NCBI GenBank assembly: GCA_963716735.1
Contig: OY970321.1
Location: 992,001-1,056,000 of the forward strand
Direction of reading: 5' to 3'
Length of the DNA stretch: 64,000 bases
Origin: VRUE01 sp963716735
GTDB taxonomy: Bacteria; Actinomycetota; Thermoleophilia; Solirubrobacterales; 70-9
This document shows positions 52,048-59,973 of this stretch, piece by piece (positions within the stretch are counted from its first letter, which is position 1; the number at the start of each line of letters is the position of its first letter). The translations under genes were made by a program, and so were the position numbers. The notes under the pieces are model-generated. The model was not told the origin of the DNA. It saw only the letters and a list, made by a program, of their open reading frames with translations, and did not search any database.

Positions 52048-54219
52048 TCAGCCCTTGCCGATGTCGGCGCAGCTGGTGTCGAGCTTGCCGTTCACCTTGA
52101 AGACGTAGTCGGGCTGGGGCGTGATTTCCGGCTCTTCGAGCACCAGCTTCAGCGCGGGGTCGGTTTTCAGCCACGCATAGACGGGATACCAGTAGTCCGC
52201 CTCGCGTAAGTCCTGAGTCGCCTTGCTGGTGATCAGGTAGTCGTATTCGCCTTCGTTGATCAGACGGCGGAACTGGTGGCAGGTGGTCGCCAGCCGGTAG
52301 GTGCCGTCCGGCCCCTGCTCGCCGATGTACTGGACGTCGTTGTCGAGGTTGGCACCGAAGAAGCCGTACTGGCCGAAGAAGATCTCGCCAGAGCCGGCGA
52401 TCCCGATCCTCGCCCCGTGTTGGGTGCGAGCGAAGGCATAGGCCTCGCGCGGACCGCCGTCCTGCAGGAACGGGGTCGTTCGCGTGTAGTGCTGGTTGTA
52501 GTACTGGACCTCCTGGGCACGGCCCAGCACGACGGCGAGCAACAGCACGCCCCCCGCCGCCGCCGCGACGTAGGCGCGACTTACGGTGCGGCGCCCACGC
52601 AACAGTCCCAGCGCCGCCGGCGCCCAGACCAGCGCCAGGGTGAGGAAGACCGTGCCGACGATGTAGCCCGGATACCAGCGAGGGGTGGTCAGCACCGTGA
52701 TCGCGTAGACCGCGACCAAGAAGAGCAGCGTCTGCCAGGCGCGCGAGTCCGGCGCGCGCAGCGGCCGGGCGATCGGCAACAGGACCATCGCCAGCACCAG
52801 CCCCGGGACGAGGTAGCGGGTATTGGTGAAGAACCCCGTCGGCGACCCCTCCTGCCCGGCGGCGGTGAGTGGGGTGAAGAGGTAGACGACCGCGGTCAGC
52901 AGCGCCGCGGCGGCGACCACCTGCAGGATGCGGTTGCGCGAGCGCACCACGATGAAGACAGCCGCCGCGACGGCGACGATCAGGATCAGCGGCCAGAGCG
53001 GACCGAAGGCATCCTCGAGGCGAGGGAAGAACCAGCGCCGATAGATCGTCGGCTCGGTCAGATAGTTGGAGACGGCAAAACGTGGCCGCGGATCGAGCGG
53101 CATCTGATCGGGACGCGGCAGGTGCAGGGGGCCAAAGCCGATCTGCGGGATCGGGTTGCCACCGGTCTTGATCGCCGCCCGCACATACCAGTAGCCACCG
53201 ATCAGGAAGGTGGTGAGACCCAGCACCCAGGCCGTGGTCAGGCGCCGGCCCTTGCCGCTGAAGATGACGACGCCGACGGTGATTGCCACCACCGGGACGA
53301 GGAAGGTGAGCTTGACCGAGGCGGCGAGCCCGGCGGCGACGCCGGCCAGCACCAGCGGGCCCTTGTCGAGCAGCGGCGCGTCGCTCTCCGGCTTGTCCTG
53401 GACCGCACCCTCTTTGGGCGCCCGCCGCTGATGGCCGTTGATCAGGAAGGCGGCGAAGGCAATCAGGAAGGCGAGCCCCATGATGTCGTTGCGCCCCTCC
53501 CCCGGCTGGGTCTCGATCATCACCCCGGCGTCGAGAACGATCGCCCCGGCAACCAGCGTCGCCGGCCCCACCTTGTACGGGCGGCCGACGCACCAGGCGG
53601 CGAGCAGGGCGATCGCAAGCCAGATCAGGTTGATCAACGGCGAGAGCCAGTCGGTCTTGAAGACGACGATGCCGGCGGCGTGGACCAGTTCCGAGCTCTG
53701 CGGGTAGAACCAGGCGGCGAGGCGCAGCGGATCGGTGTAGTGCAGGTGGACCGTCGACGCTTCCTGCGCGATCCGGGCGGCGAAGGGCATGTGGTACCAG
53801 GTCGTGTCGCCGCCGAACATGCCGTAGTCGAGGCTGAGCTGCGAGGGGAAAGTCCACTCGGCGACGGTGAATGAGGCGACGCCGAGGGCGAGCAGAAGGG
53901 CAACCGTCTGCACCCGCGGCGCCGCGACTTCGCCGGCGCTCGGCGGCGCCATGCGCCGCCCCAGCCAAGCGGCGCCGAGGCCAATGCCGATACAGACGAC
54001 GACGATCCAGCCAAGACGCAGGATGCTGAGCGTGCCGAGCAGCTCGAGCGCGACGATCAGCAGGGCGACGGCGAGCGTCGCGTCGCCGAGGCGGGCGAGG
54101 ACGCCGGAGAACTCCGGCACGATCCAGCGCCGCAGCCAGTAGCCGCCGAGGCCGAGCGCGGAGACGATGCCGATCGTCGCCAGGCAGCCACCGATGTAGG
54201 AACCGAAGGAGGGGGTCAC
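52048..54219 (-). CDS. Large integral membrane glycosyltransferase-like (GT-C type) protein
   Basis: 723 residues with roughly 13-15 membrane segments in the first 560 residues and an extracytoplasmic C-terminal domain. The loop after the third or fourth segment has 'DYGMFGGDTTWYHMPFAAR' with acidic and His residues, and 'WFYPQSSELVHAAG' follows, as in GT-C polyprenyl-phosphate sugar transferases. 'IETQPGEGRNDIMGLAFLIA' is another conserved-type loop. It may add a sugar to a cell-envelope glycan or protein. No polysaccharide cluster surrounds it. Ends at the long hairpin. Confidence 0.68.
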   Translation of the reverse strand: MTPSFGSYIGGCLATIGIVSALGLGGYWLRRWIVPEFSGVLARLGDATLAVALLIVALELLGTLSILRLGWIVVVCIGIGLGAAWLGRRMAPPSAGEVAAPRVQTVALLLALGVASFTVAEWTFPSQLSLDYGMFGGDTTWYHMPFAARIAQEASTVHLHYTDPLRLAAWFYPQSSELVHAAGIVVFKTDWLSPLINLIWLAIALLAAWCVGRPYKVGPATLVAGAIVLDAGVMIETQPGEGRNDIMGLAFLIAFAAFLINGHQRRAPKEGAVQDKPESDAPLLDKGPLVLAGVAAGLAASVKLTFLVPVVAITVGVVIFSGKGRRLTTAWVLGLTTFLIGGYWYVRAAIKTGGNPIPQIGFGPLHLPRPDQMPLDPRPRFAVSNYLTEPTIYRRWFFPRLEDAFGPLWPLILIVAVAAAVFIVVRSRNRILQVVAAAALLTAVVYLFTPLTAAGQEGSPTGFFTNTRYLVPGLVLAMVLLPIARPLRAPDSRAWQTLLFLVAVYAITVLTTPRWYPGYIVGTVFLTLALVWAPAALGLLRGRRTVSRAYVAAAAGGVLLLAVVLGRAQEVQYYNQHYTRTTPFLQDGGPREAYAFARTQHGARIGIAGSGEIFFGQYGFFGANLDNDVQYIGEQGPDGTYRLATTCHQFRRLINEGEYDYLITSKATQDLREADYWYPVYAWLKTDPALKLVLEEPEITPQPDYVFKVNGKLDTSCADIGKG

Positions 54220-54256
54220 CGGCGCGGGATGCTATTCGGCGCGCCGGGCGCTCGGG

Positions 54257-54913
54257 CTAGTCGGCCGCGGCGGCCGGGATGCGGCAGGAGACGCCGGTGC
54301 CGGCGAGCCCGCAGTAGCCGTTCGGCACCTTGTGCAGGTACTGCTGGTGGTAGTCCTCGGCGTAGTAGAAAGGCCCGGCGGGCTCGATCTCCGTCGTGAT
54401 CGGCTCGTGGCCGGCGGCACGCAGCGCCTCGTCGTAGGCCTGCAGCGCCATCTCCGCCGTCGCCTTCTGCGCGTCATTGGCGAAATAGATGCCGGAGCGA
54501 TACTGGGTGCCGACGTCGTTGCCCTGGCGCATCCCCTGGGTCGGGTCGTGCTCCTCGAAGAAGACCTTGAGCAGATCGGCGTAAGAGATCTGCCGCGGAT
54601 CGAAGGCGACGAGGACTGCCTCGGCATGGCCGGTGCTGTCCGAGCAGACCTCCTCGTAGGTGGGGTTCGGGGTGGTCCCGTTCATGTAACCGGCGGCGGT
54701 CGTGTAGACGCCGTCGAGGACCCAGAACAGCCGCTCCGCTCCCCAGAAGCAGCCGAGCGCGAAGTAGGCGGTCTCGATCCCGTCAGGGAACGGAGGCTTC
54801 AGCGGCGCGTCGAGCACGGCGTGGCGCTCGGGCACGTCGAAGGCGAGCTCGCCGCGTCCGGGCAATGCGTCCGCCGGAGCCGGCTTCTCTGCCTTCTGAC
54901 GATTCCAAAGCAT
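54257..54913 (-). CDS. msrA: Peptide-methionine (S)-S-oxide reductase
   Basis: 218 residues from ATG 54913. The catalytic motif GCFWGAE has Cys55; 'YEEVCSDSTGHAEAV', 'DPTQGMRQGNDVGTQYRSGI' and 'YYAEDYHQQYL' follow as in MsrA. The C-terminal resolving cysteines are in 'NGYCGLAGTGVSCR'. It repairs oxidised methionine with thioredoxin. The first 45 residues are longer than in many MsrA proteins. It is divergent from a small membrane protein gene, 22 bases apart. Confidence 0.93.
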   Translation of the reverse strand: MLWNRQKAEKPAPADALPGRGELAFDVPERHAVLDAPLKPPFPDGIETAYFALGCFWGAERLFWVLDGVYTTAAGYMNGTTPNPTYEEVCSDSTGHAEAVLVAFDPRQISYADLLKVFFEEHDPTQGMRQGNDVGTQYRSGIYFANDAQKATAEMALQAYDEALRAAGHEPITTEIEPAGPFYYAEDYHQQYLHKVPNGYCGLAGTGVSCRIPAAAAD

Positions 54914-54935
54914 CGACACACGGTAGCGTTCCGGA

Positions 54936-55211
54936 ATCGGCTGCTTCGTCCTACTCTTCGCACTGATCTCGCCGCGCCTGGCGCTGTTCGTCCTCTTCCT
55001 GTTCACGGACCTGCTCAGCCGCGCCTTCGACAGCTGGATCGTCCCCCTGCTCGGCTTCTTCCTGCTGCCCTGGACCACCCTCGCCTACGCCGCGATGTGG
55101 GCGTCCTCGAACGGGGTCATCGGCTTCGAGTGGTTCATCGTCGTGCTCGCCTTCCTGATCGACATCAGCGCCTTCGCGGGTGGCGGCCGGCGAAGGCGCG
55201 AAATGGCTTAG
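54936..55211 (+). CDS. Small membrane protein with apparent ATC start
   Basis: About 91 residues ending at TAG 55211. The sequence 'GCFVLLFALISPRLALFVLF', 'FTDLLSRAFDSWIVPLLGFF', 'LPWTTLAYAAMWASSNGVIG' and 'FEWFIVVLAFLIDISAF' is plainly a three-helix membrane protein of a small, common actinobacterial family. Upstream lies an in-frame TAG at 54924; after it there is no ATG, GTG or TTG before the conserved start, and the codon where family members have Met is ATC (54936). Either ATC/CTG initiates, or the gene is silent. Divergent from msrA. Confidence 0.6.
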   Translation: MGCFVLLFALISPRLALFVLFLFTDLLSRAFDSWIVPLLGFFLLPWTTLAYAAMWASSNGVIGFEWFIVVLAFLIDISAFAGGGRRRREMA

Positions 55212-55259
55212 GCGCAAACGCGCGCGGTCGAGCTTTGGGGCGCTATGCGACTCAAACCT

Positions 55260-55541
55260 CTACCGCGCCTGGGATGCCTCGGCGTCGTCGACCGGGTAGG
55301 CGAGCCGGATGTGCTCCTTGGCGAGGAGGATGAAGTCCCGCCGCACCGTCTCGCCGCCTGCAAGCGGGGTGATCTCGACCTCGAGCAGCGGAATGAAGGC
55401 CACGTCGGCCCGATTGACCGCGTCGGAGAAACGGCTCTGGTAGCCCTCAGGGGGCAGCGTCACGTTGCCGACGACGAGATGCCGGTCGGTTTCGAAGACG
55501 ACCCGTTCCCGGCGCCGCGGGCTTCCAGGATGGCCCTCCAT
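55260..55541 (-). CDS. Small beta-rich protein (DUF6812-like)
   Basis: 93 residues from ATG 55541. The core 'RRRERVVFETDRHLVVGNVT', 'LPPEGYQSRFSDAVNRADVA' and 'FIPLLEVEITPLAGGETVRR' with 'AKEHIRLAYPV' forms a small beta barrel resembling actinobacterial proteins described as DUF6812. It is cytoplasmic by composition. Function unknown. It may start at 55559 with six more residues. Confidence 0.65.
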   Translation of the reverse strand: MEGHPGSPRRRERVVFETDRHLVVGNVTLPPEGYQSRFSDAVNRADVAFIPLLEVEITPLAGGETVRRDFILLAKEHIRLAYPVDDAEASQAR

Positions 55542-55731
55542 GCCCGCGCTTATCGGCATATTCAGGCGTTCCGTGAATCAGGCCTCGTTACGCCCGATCG
55601 AGAGGGCCGCCGTATTCCACGGAATACCAGGTCCGATGGGAATTATGAATATCCGTCCAGAAACGGGGTAACAGCCGTCCAGAATCGCGACAAAAGCTAA
55701 AGTAATACTCAGGCTTCCTCCCGGAGGCGAC

Positions 55732-56691
55732 ATGGGCATTGGATCGCACGGAGACAAAAGAACCTCAAGCTGGGCCGGCGCCAAGGGCAGGAAACCTGCC
55801 ATGGCAGTGGGAATTTGCGTCGGTGTCGCACTGACGTCGATCCTGGCGCCGATCGGCGCCTCGGCGAATCCACTGGAAGAAGTGGCGGCGGGCCCGAAAG
55901 CCGCGGTGGAAGAAGTCGTGAACACCGTGTCCGGGGTGACGAATTCGGTGGTCCCGCCTGTGCCGCCTCCTCCGGTGAGTCCTCCAGCGAGCACGCCGCA
56001 GCTCCCCGTGAAGACGCCACCGGTATCCCTCCCCCCTGCCCCGGAAGCAATCCCTCCTCCTCCTCCCAAGCCGCCACCGGCAGTGAAGGCTCCCCTGCCC
56101 TCGGCGCCCAAAGCCCAGGAAGACTCGGCGGCTCACGCACCGCACGGCTCTGGGCCCAACCTCGGTTCTTTCGGCTCTTCCTCCGGGGGGAAGAACGCCT
56201 CGCCGGAGGCCGCGTCCAACGCGGCAGCGACCACGCCCGGCCCGGCCATCACTGAGAAGTCGGGGGAGCCCCCGGCTGCCTCGGGCCGCGGGGTCAGCGC
56301 GAGCAGGCCGCCCACTGTGAGCCCTGGGATAGCTCTTCCTCACTGGTTCATTCGTGTCTGGCCGGCTGTCAACCTTGGCCACATCGGAAGGGCGCTGGTC
56401 GGAAGGGCCTTCTATGCCTTAGGTCTTGGATCGCTGACCGCGCCTCGCCTCATCGTCGGCCTCCTGCCCGCGATCTCGGGATTCACGCCGGCGATCGGAC
56501 CATCCCACTTCGCCGTCCTCGGCGCAGCGGATGCCTCAAAGGACGACGAACCCTCGGGTGGCCCCAGCGTCGCTCCGATTCATTCGAACCCTGAAACCGT
56601 GGCGTTCGTGATCCTGGCCTGCCTGACGGCCCTGGCGGTGCTCGCGTTCGGCAGCGAGCTCCCGGTGTTCCGTCGCCATCGTCGCTGGTGA
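55732..56691 (+). CDS. Proline-rich exported protein with C-terminal membrane anchor
   Basis: 319 residues; GGAGGCGAC precedes ATG 55732. A long signal peptide (about residues 20-45, AVGICVGVALTSILAPIGASA) is followed by a Pro/Ala/Ser-rich stalk (PPVPPPPVSPPAST, PPPPPKPPPAVKAPLP), a low-complexity Ser/Gly/Ala stretch, and about 100 more ordered residues. The C-terminus has one membrane helix (AFVILACLTALAVLAFGSEL) and a basic end (FRRHRRW), a sortase-like arrangement without an LPXTG motif. It is probably a cell-wall-spanning protein. Function unknown. Confidence 0.62.
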   Translation: MGIGSHGDKRTSSWAGAKGRKPAMAVGICVGVALTSILAPIGASANPLEEVAAGPKAAVEEVVNTVSGVTNSVVPPVPPPPVSPPASTPQLPVKTPPVSLPPAPEAIPPPPPKPPPAVKAPLPSAPKAQEDSAAHAPHGSGPNLGSFGSSSGGKNASPEAASNAAATTPGPAITEKSGEPPAASGRGVSASRPPTVSPGIALPHWFIRVWPAVNLGHIGRALVGRAFYALGLGSLTAPRLIVGLLPAISGFTPAIGPSHFAVLGAADASKDDEPSGGPSVAPIHSNPETVAFVILACLTALAVLAFGSELPVFRRHRRW

Positions 56692-56698
56692 GGGCGCG

Positions 56699-57226
56699 CT
56701 AGTCGGCTTCGCGCAGAGCGCGTCCGATGAAGTCGGCCTTCGCGTCGGTGTAGGCCTCACGGTCGAACTCGAAGCGCGCCGCCAGCCGGTGCTTCAGCTC
56801 GGCGTAGTCGCGGGCTTTCTCTGGGCTCGCGCGCAGGAGGTCCCGGAAGGCAAGCTCATCTCGATAGCGGGGCGAGTCGTGGGGAACGAGATGGAGGTGG
56901 TGCGTGCGGCGGTTCGGATCCGGTTTGCAGAACCAGTGCATCTCCTCCGGCATGTAGGTGGCATGGAGATACGCCAGCTCGGCCAAGGGCCCGAAACAGG
57001 CGCGCGACGTATTCAGACCCTCAACGCCGACCAGGATGTCGATGATCGGCTTGGCGTCGAGACCCGAAACGGCCGTACTGCCGACGTGATGAATGCCGCC
57101 GAGGACCCAGGGTCCGATCGCCCGCTCCAAGAGAACTCGCTCGCGGTCGAACCCAGTGGGCCACTCGGGGTCGTAACGAACAATGCGGATCGGCTCGTCG
57201 GTTGACTCCGTGATTCGGGCCGTCAA
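56699..57226 (-). CDS. GrpB-family nucleotidyltransferase-like protein
   Basis: 175 residues. 'IRIVRYDPEWPTGFDRER', 'GGIHHVGSTAVSGLDAKPII', 'DILVGVEGL' and 'RTHHLHLVPHDSP' define the GrpB/UPF0157 family, which has the nucleotidyltransferase fold with GS and D.D residues (GST, DILVGV). Some members act on dephospho-CoA in fused enzymes; the stand-alone role is unknown. Start GTG or ATG near 57226; it lies 30 bases from tRNA-Pro. Confidence 0.85.
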   Translation of the reverse strand: MTARITESTDEPIRIVRYDPEWPTGFDRERVLLERAIGPWVLGGIHHVGSTAVSGLDAKPIIDILVGVEGLNTSRACFGPLAELAYLHATYMPEEMHWFCKPDPNRRTHHLHLVPHDSPRYRDELAFRDLLRASPEKARDYAELKHRLAARFEFDREAYTDAKADFIGRALREAD

Positions 57227-57256
57227 AGACCGAGATAGAGATCGTGACTACAGATA

Positions 57257-57330
57257 TCGGGGCGACTGGATTTGAACCAGCGACCTTCCCGACCCAAACG
57301 GGATGCGCTACCAGGCTGCGCCACGCCCCG
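57257..57330 (-). tRNA. tRNA-Pro (TGG)
   Basis: Read on the reverse strand: acceptor CGGGGCG/CGCCCCG, discriminator A, D arm GCGC...GCGC, anticodon stem-loop TCCCGTTTGGGTCGGGA with anticodon TGG, T arm CTGGTTCAAATCCAG. No encoded CCA. The accessory genes lie on the 5' side of this tRNA. Confidence 0.95.
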
Positions 57331-57341
57331 AAACACCGATT

Positions 57342-57989
57342 CTAGGGCCACTCTCCGCGGACAGCATCCATCCATGCGTCGAGCCGGGCTCGCAGGTAGG
57401 TGTCTGAGGCCCGGACCTGCAAGACGCCATACCTCGACCGCCAACGACGTCCGTTCAATTGGCCGCTATTCGACTTACGTTGAAATTTGACTTCTGATGG
57501 CTCGACGCCGAGCAACTCACCCCAGAACGCGCAGAGCTTTCGGGGGTCCTGATCTGCATGGTGCTGAAACGAAAGTTCAATCGGATGCTCGGTCAATTTA
57601 TGCAGCCAATCGCTACCGAGCCGAACCACGGCTGGGTCCGAGTTACAGATCGAAACGACGTTTCGGTCGCGCTTGAAGCCCTCGCCGATGTACATGCAGA
57701 CAAAGTCGCGAAAAGTCGGCTGCGCACAGAGAATTCGGAATTCGTCGTGACCCTGCTTGTAGGCGAGTTCCCGCCTGACCCGATATCTGCCCTGCATTGC
57801 GGCCGTGCCCTTTTTCTGAGCGGAAGCCGGCCAGCCGGTATTGGGCTTCCTCGGAATCTCCAAGTCGCGGACCCAACCGAAGACGGTCGTGCGAGGAATC
57901 GCAAGTCGCTCCGCGAGCTCGTCGATCGTCAGCTTCTTCTCTCGCCGAAGCTGCCTTGCCTTCTCCTTGATGTACGCCGGATAGGCCAT
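57342..57989 (-). CDS. HTH protein with LAGLIDADG-like endonuclease region
   Basis: 215 residues from ATG 57989. Residues 1-50 are a helix-turn-helix ('IKEKARQLRREKKLTIDELA' and 'ERLAIPRTTVFGWVRD'). Residues 95-215 show 'FVCMYIGEGFKRDRNVVSICNSDPAVVRLGSDWL' features (YIGEGFKRDRN, VSICNSDPAVV), the first block of a LAGLIDADG-type homing endonuclease domain, with 'YGVLQVRASDTYLRARLDAWM' at the end. It could be a site-specific nuclease or a DNA-binding regulator derived from one. Only 11 bases separate it from tRNA-Pro. AT content is higher than in neighbours. Confidence 0.65.
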   Translation of the reverse strand: MAYPAYIKEKARQLRREKKLTIDELAERLAIPRTTVFGWVRDLEIPRKPNTGWPASAQKKGTAAMQGRYRVRRELAYKQGHDEFRILCAQPTFRDFVCMYIGEGFKRDRNVVSICNSDPAVVRLGSDWLHKLTEHPIELSFQHHADQDPRKLCAFWGELLGVEPSEVKFQRKSNSGQLNGRRWRSRYGVLQVRASDTYLRARLDAWMDAVRGEWP

Positions 57990-58151
57990 CCCGATACGAA
58001 CATATGTTCCCAAATGCGGCGGGCAATTGTGTAGCCAGAGCACGTACAAGTCCGCGCCACTTCCGCTCTAGCTTCTTCGCCGACAACTGAAAAGCGCCGG
58101 GGGCACCGCGCGAACGGCCCCCCGGCTGGCACCGAAAGGCAGGACCTTCCG

Positions 58152-58436
58152 ATGCAGGAACAGGCTAATGGGGCGCGCCCAGCGCGCTCAAATCACGCGC
58201 AGGATCTGAAGGACCAGGGCGTTGTTCTCACGCATGTCCTGGCGCTCCACCCAACGCACCTGATCGTCCCGGACCTCGTCCGCGAGCTGGCCAACGGCTC
58301 TGAGGACTTCGCCGAGAACGACAACGCCGAGCGCGCGATCCGCGACCTCACCGGCGTCCGTCTGCTCGACTGCGCTGGCGGGTTGGTCTCACCGACGCGG
58401 GCGGCGCTCCGCTTCGTTGAGATTCTGGAGGCGTGA
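58152..58436 (+). CDS. Small protein upstream of XRE regulator
   Basis: 94 residues. After a polar N-terminus (QEQANGARPARSNHAQDLKD), 'GVVLTHVLALHPTHLIVPDL', 'VRELANGSEDFAENDNAERA' and 'IRDLTGVRLLDCAGGLVSPT' form a small helical, winged-helix-like fold. The stop is one base from the GTG of the XRE gene, so the pair forms an operon with a shared strong terminator. It resembles accessory proteins of small prophage-type or toxin-antitoxin-like units, but no toxin signature was found. Confidence 0.6.
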   Translation: MQEQANGARPARSNHAQDLKDQGVVLTHVLALHPTHLIVPDLVRELANGSEDFAENDNAERAIRDLTGVRLLDCAGGLVSPTRAALRFVEILEA

Positions 58437-58437
58437 C

Positions 58438-58734
58438 GTGGATTTCGCTGATCGCTTCGGGCAGAACTTGCGCCGCTGTCGTCGAGTAGCCGACCTCTCC
58501 CAGGATCAGCTCGGCGTTCGTGCCGGTCTACACAGGACGGAGATTGGGTTGCTGGAGCGCGGGGCACGGGTGCCGCGTATAGACACGCTCTTGAAGCTGT
58601 CCGCCGCGCTCGGCATTAAGCCTGTCGAGCTAATTGAGGGGATCTCTTGGGAGCCGGGCGAGTCGCATCCCGGTCGATTTGCAACATCGGGAGCAGTGCT
58701 GACCGAGGTCATTGACTCGGAAACAACTTCTTAG
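58438..58734 (+). CDS. XRE-family transcriptional regulator
   Basis: 98 residues from GTG 58438, with GGAGG six bases upstream. The helix-turn-helix reads 'LRRCRRVADLSQDQLGVRAG' and 'LHRTEIGLLERGARVPRIDT', followed by 'LLKLSAALGIKPVELIEGI'. The C-terminus is a short acidic/Ser/Thr tail. It is the second gene of a two-gene operon ended by a textbook terminator. It probably represses its own operon; the target of the partner is unknown. Confidence 0.85.
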   Translation: MDFADRFGQNLRRCRRVADLSQDQLGVRAGLHRTEIGLLERGARVPRIDTLLKLSAALGIKPVELIEGISWEPGESHPGRFATSGAVLTEVIDSETTS

Positions 58735-58763
58735 TACTGTGGGGCTTGCCCTTTGTGGCCGAC

Positions 58764-58820
58764 CCCCGCGCTGATCGCGATCTCTTCTAAAGCTTCACGA
58801 TCAGCGCGGGGTTTCTTTTT
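58764..58820 (+). terminator. Rho-independent terminator of the XRE operon
   Basis: CCCCGCGCTGATCG (58764-58777) pairs perfectly with CGATCAGCGCGGGG (58798-58811), followed by TTTCTTTTT. Strong stem, 20-base loop and T-run downstream of the XRE stop. Confidence 0.9.
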
Positions 58821-58899
58821 GGTCGCCTCACCGCGCTCGGCCTAGGCCACTAAAGGGCGAGCGACCTGTGCCCTCCTGATACGACAAGTTATAGCACGT

Positions 58900-58953
58900 C
58901 TTAGCGCACGCAGTTTGTCCAAGTAGCTCAATGCGCTAAGAGTTTGGTAGGAT
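58900..58953 (+). promoter_or_regulatory. Inverted-repeat operator and -10 box upstream of a hypothetical gene
   Basis: CTTAGCGCA (58900-58908) and TGCGCTAAG (58932-58940) form a perfect 9-bp inverted repeat with centres 32 bases apart, about three helical turns. TAGGAT at 58948-58953, seven bases before ATG 58961, can serve as a -10 box for a leaderless or nearly leaderless message. A dimeric regulator such as the nearby XRE protein could bind here. Confidence 0.55.
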
Positions 58954-58960
58954 AAGCAGC

Positions 58961-59776
58961 ATGAACGATGACCAGCGGACCCGAAAACGGCCTCGCAGTC
59001 CTAGCTACCCCTCGATTCCTCTCGGCAAAGCAGTGGGTCGGGCGGAAGCGATCTACAAGCACGAGGGTAAATACGCCGCGCCTGTCGATGCCGTTCTTTC
59101 CCATTGGGGCTATTCCAGCAACAATGGGCGTGCGGCTCGTCAGGTAGCGGCCGTCAAGAAGTTCGGGCTTATAGAAGAAGAGGGAAGCAAGGCAAACCGC
59201 CAGCTACAGCTGACTGACCTCGGCCTTCGAATCGTCATGCCTGATTCGCCAGAACGGGCAGAGAGCCTGAAGGTTGCGGCCATGAAGCCGGCAATCCATC
59301 GGGAGCTCAAGGCCAAATTCAACGACGGCCTCCCGTCTGATCGCAACGTCCGCTGGTATCTGGTTTCAGAGCGCGGATTTACCGAGGATGCCGCGAAAAA
59401 GTTGATGGCTGAGTACCGAGAGACGATGGGTTATGCAGGCCTTGACGGAACCGTTGATGAGGGTGATACCTTGGAGGTTACCGACGACCCCAATGGGGAC
59501 AATGAGACGAGCCAAGGCGAGGATATGACTGGCACCACTACGACCACGCATACCCACCCCGCACCACCACCGCCCCCCGCGTCGAATTCCGATCAAGAGG
59601 TTCCTGCTCACCTACGGCCAGATGCCTCAACCTTGCGAGGCGTGACGATTCCGCTTCCAGGCACTGCTTGGGTAAAGATTGAAGGCGAGTTTCCGATGGC
59701 TGAGGATTCCTGGGATCAACTGCTCTCGATGCTCTCGGCCATGAAGCCTGGCCTTACGCGCACCGACGATAAGTAG
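58961..59776 (+). CDS. Hypothetical protein with N-terminal winged-helix region
   Basis: 271 residues. Residues 18-95 ('SIPLGKAVGRAEAIYKHEGK', 'VDAVLSHWGYSSNNGRAARQ', 'VAAVKKFGLIEEEG', 'LTDLGLRIVMP') look like a winged helix of a type found in phage- or plasmid-borne proteins with unknown partners. After a helix-rich middle there is an acidic and Thr/His/Pro-rich linker, then 'GVTIPLPGTAWVKIEGEFPM', a small beta domain. It may read DNA or a protein signal. It sits behind a palindromic operator. No enzymatic motif was seen. Confidence 0.6.
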   Translation: MNDDQRTRKRPRSPSYPSIPLGKAVGRAEAIYKHEGKYAAPVDAVLSHWGYSSNNGRAARQVAAVKKFGLIEEEGSKANRQLQLTDLGLRIVMPDSPERAESLKVAAMKPAIHRELKAKFNDGLPSDRNVRWYLVSERGFTEDAAKKLMAEYRETMGYAGLDGTVDEGDTLEVTDDPNGDNETSQGEDMTGTTTTTHTHPAPPPPPASNSDQEVPAHLRPDASTLRGVTIPLPGTAWVKIEGEFPMAEDSWDQLLSMLSAMKPGLTRTDDK

Positions 59777-59811
59777 CGACGGCGGCGGGAATGGCCGCTA
59801 TTCTCGGTGGC

Positions 59812-59973
59812 ATGGCGTCCCGAAAACGCCCAGAGAAATCTAGGCCCTCGCCACCTGAGCGCGACGTGAAGCAGGATCCCGCCCACACTGAGGCCGACTT
59901 TATGCGTGACCTCGGTAAGGCAACGTCGAACCAGGCTAGGAAGAAGCTGGGGCTACCTTCTGGACGCGGTTGA
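59812..59973 (+). CDS. Short basic protein, possibly cut by the adjacent IS
   Basis: 53 residues from ATG 59812: 'ASRKRPEKSRPSPPERDVKQ', 'DPAHTEADFMRDLGKATSNQ' then 'ARKKLGLPSGRG'. The 'EADFMRDL' region resembles short accessory proteins encoded near mobile genes. The last 38 bases overlap the 3' end of the IS1595 transposase on the opposite strand, so the original C-terminus may have been replaced by the element. An upstream ATG at 59791 is possible. Function unknown. Confidence 0.4.
   Translation: MASRKRPEKSRPSPPERDVKQDPAHTEADFMRDLGKATSNQARKKLGLPSGRG

Noticed and set aside
52276..53874. 532-residue frame opposite the GT-C-like membrane protein
   Set aside because: Antisense shadow; no domain and no ribosome binding site.
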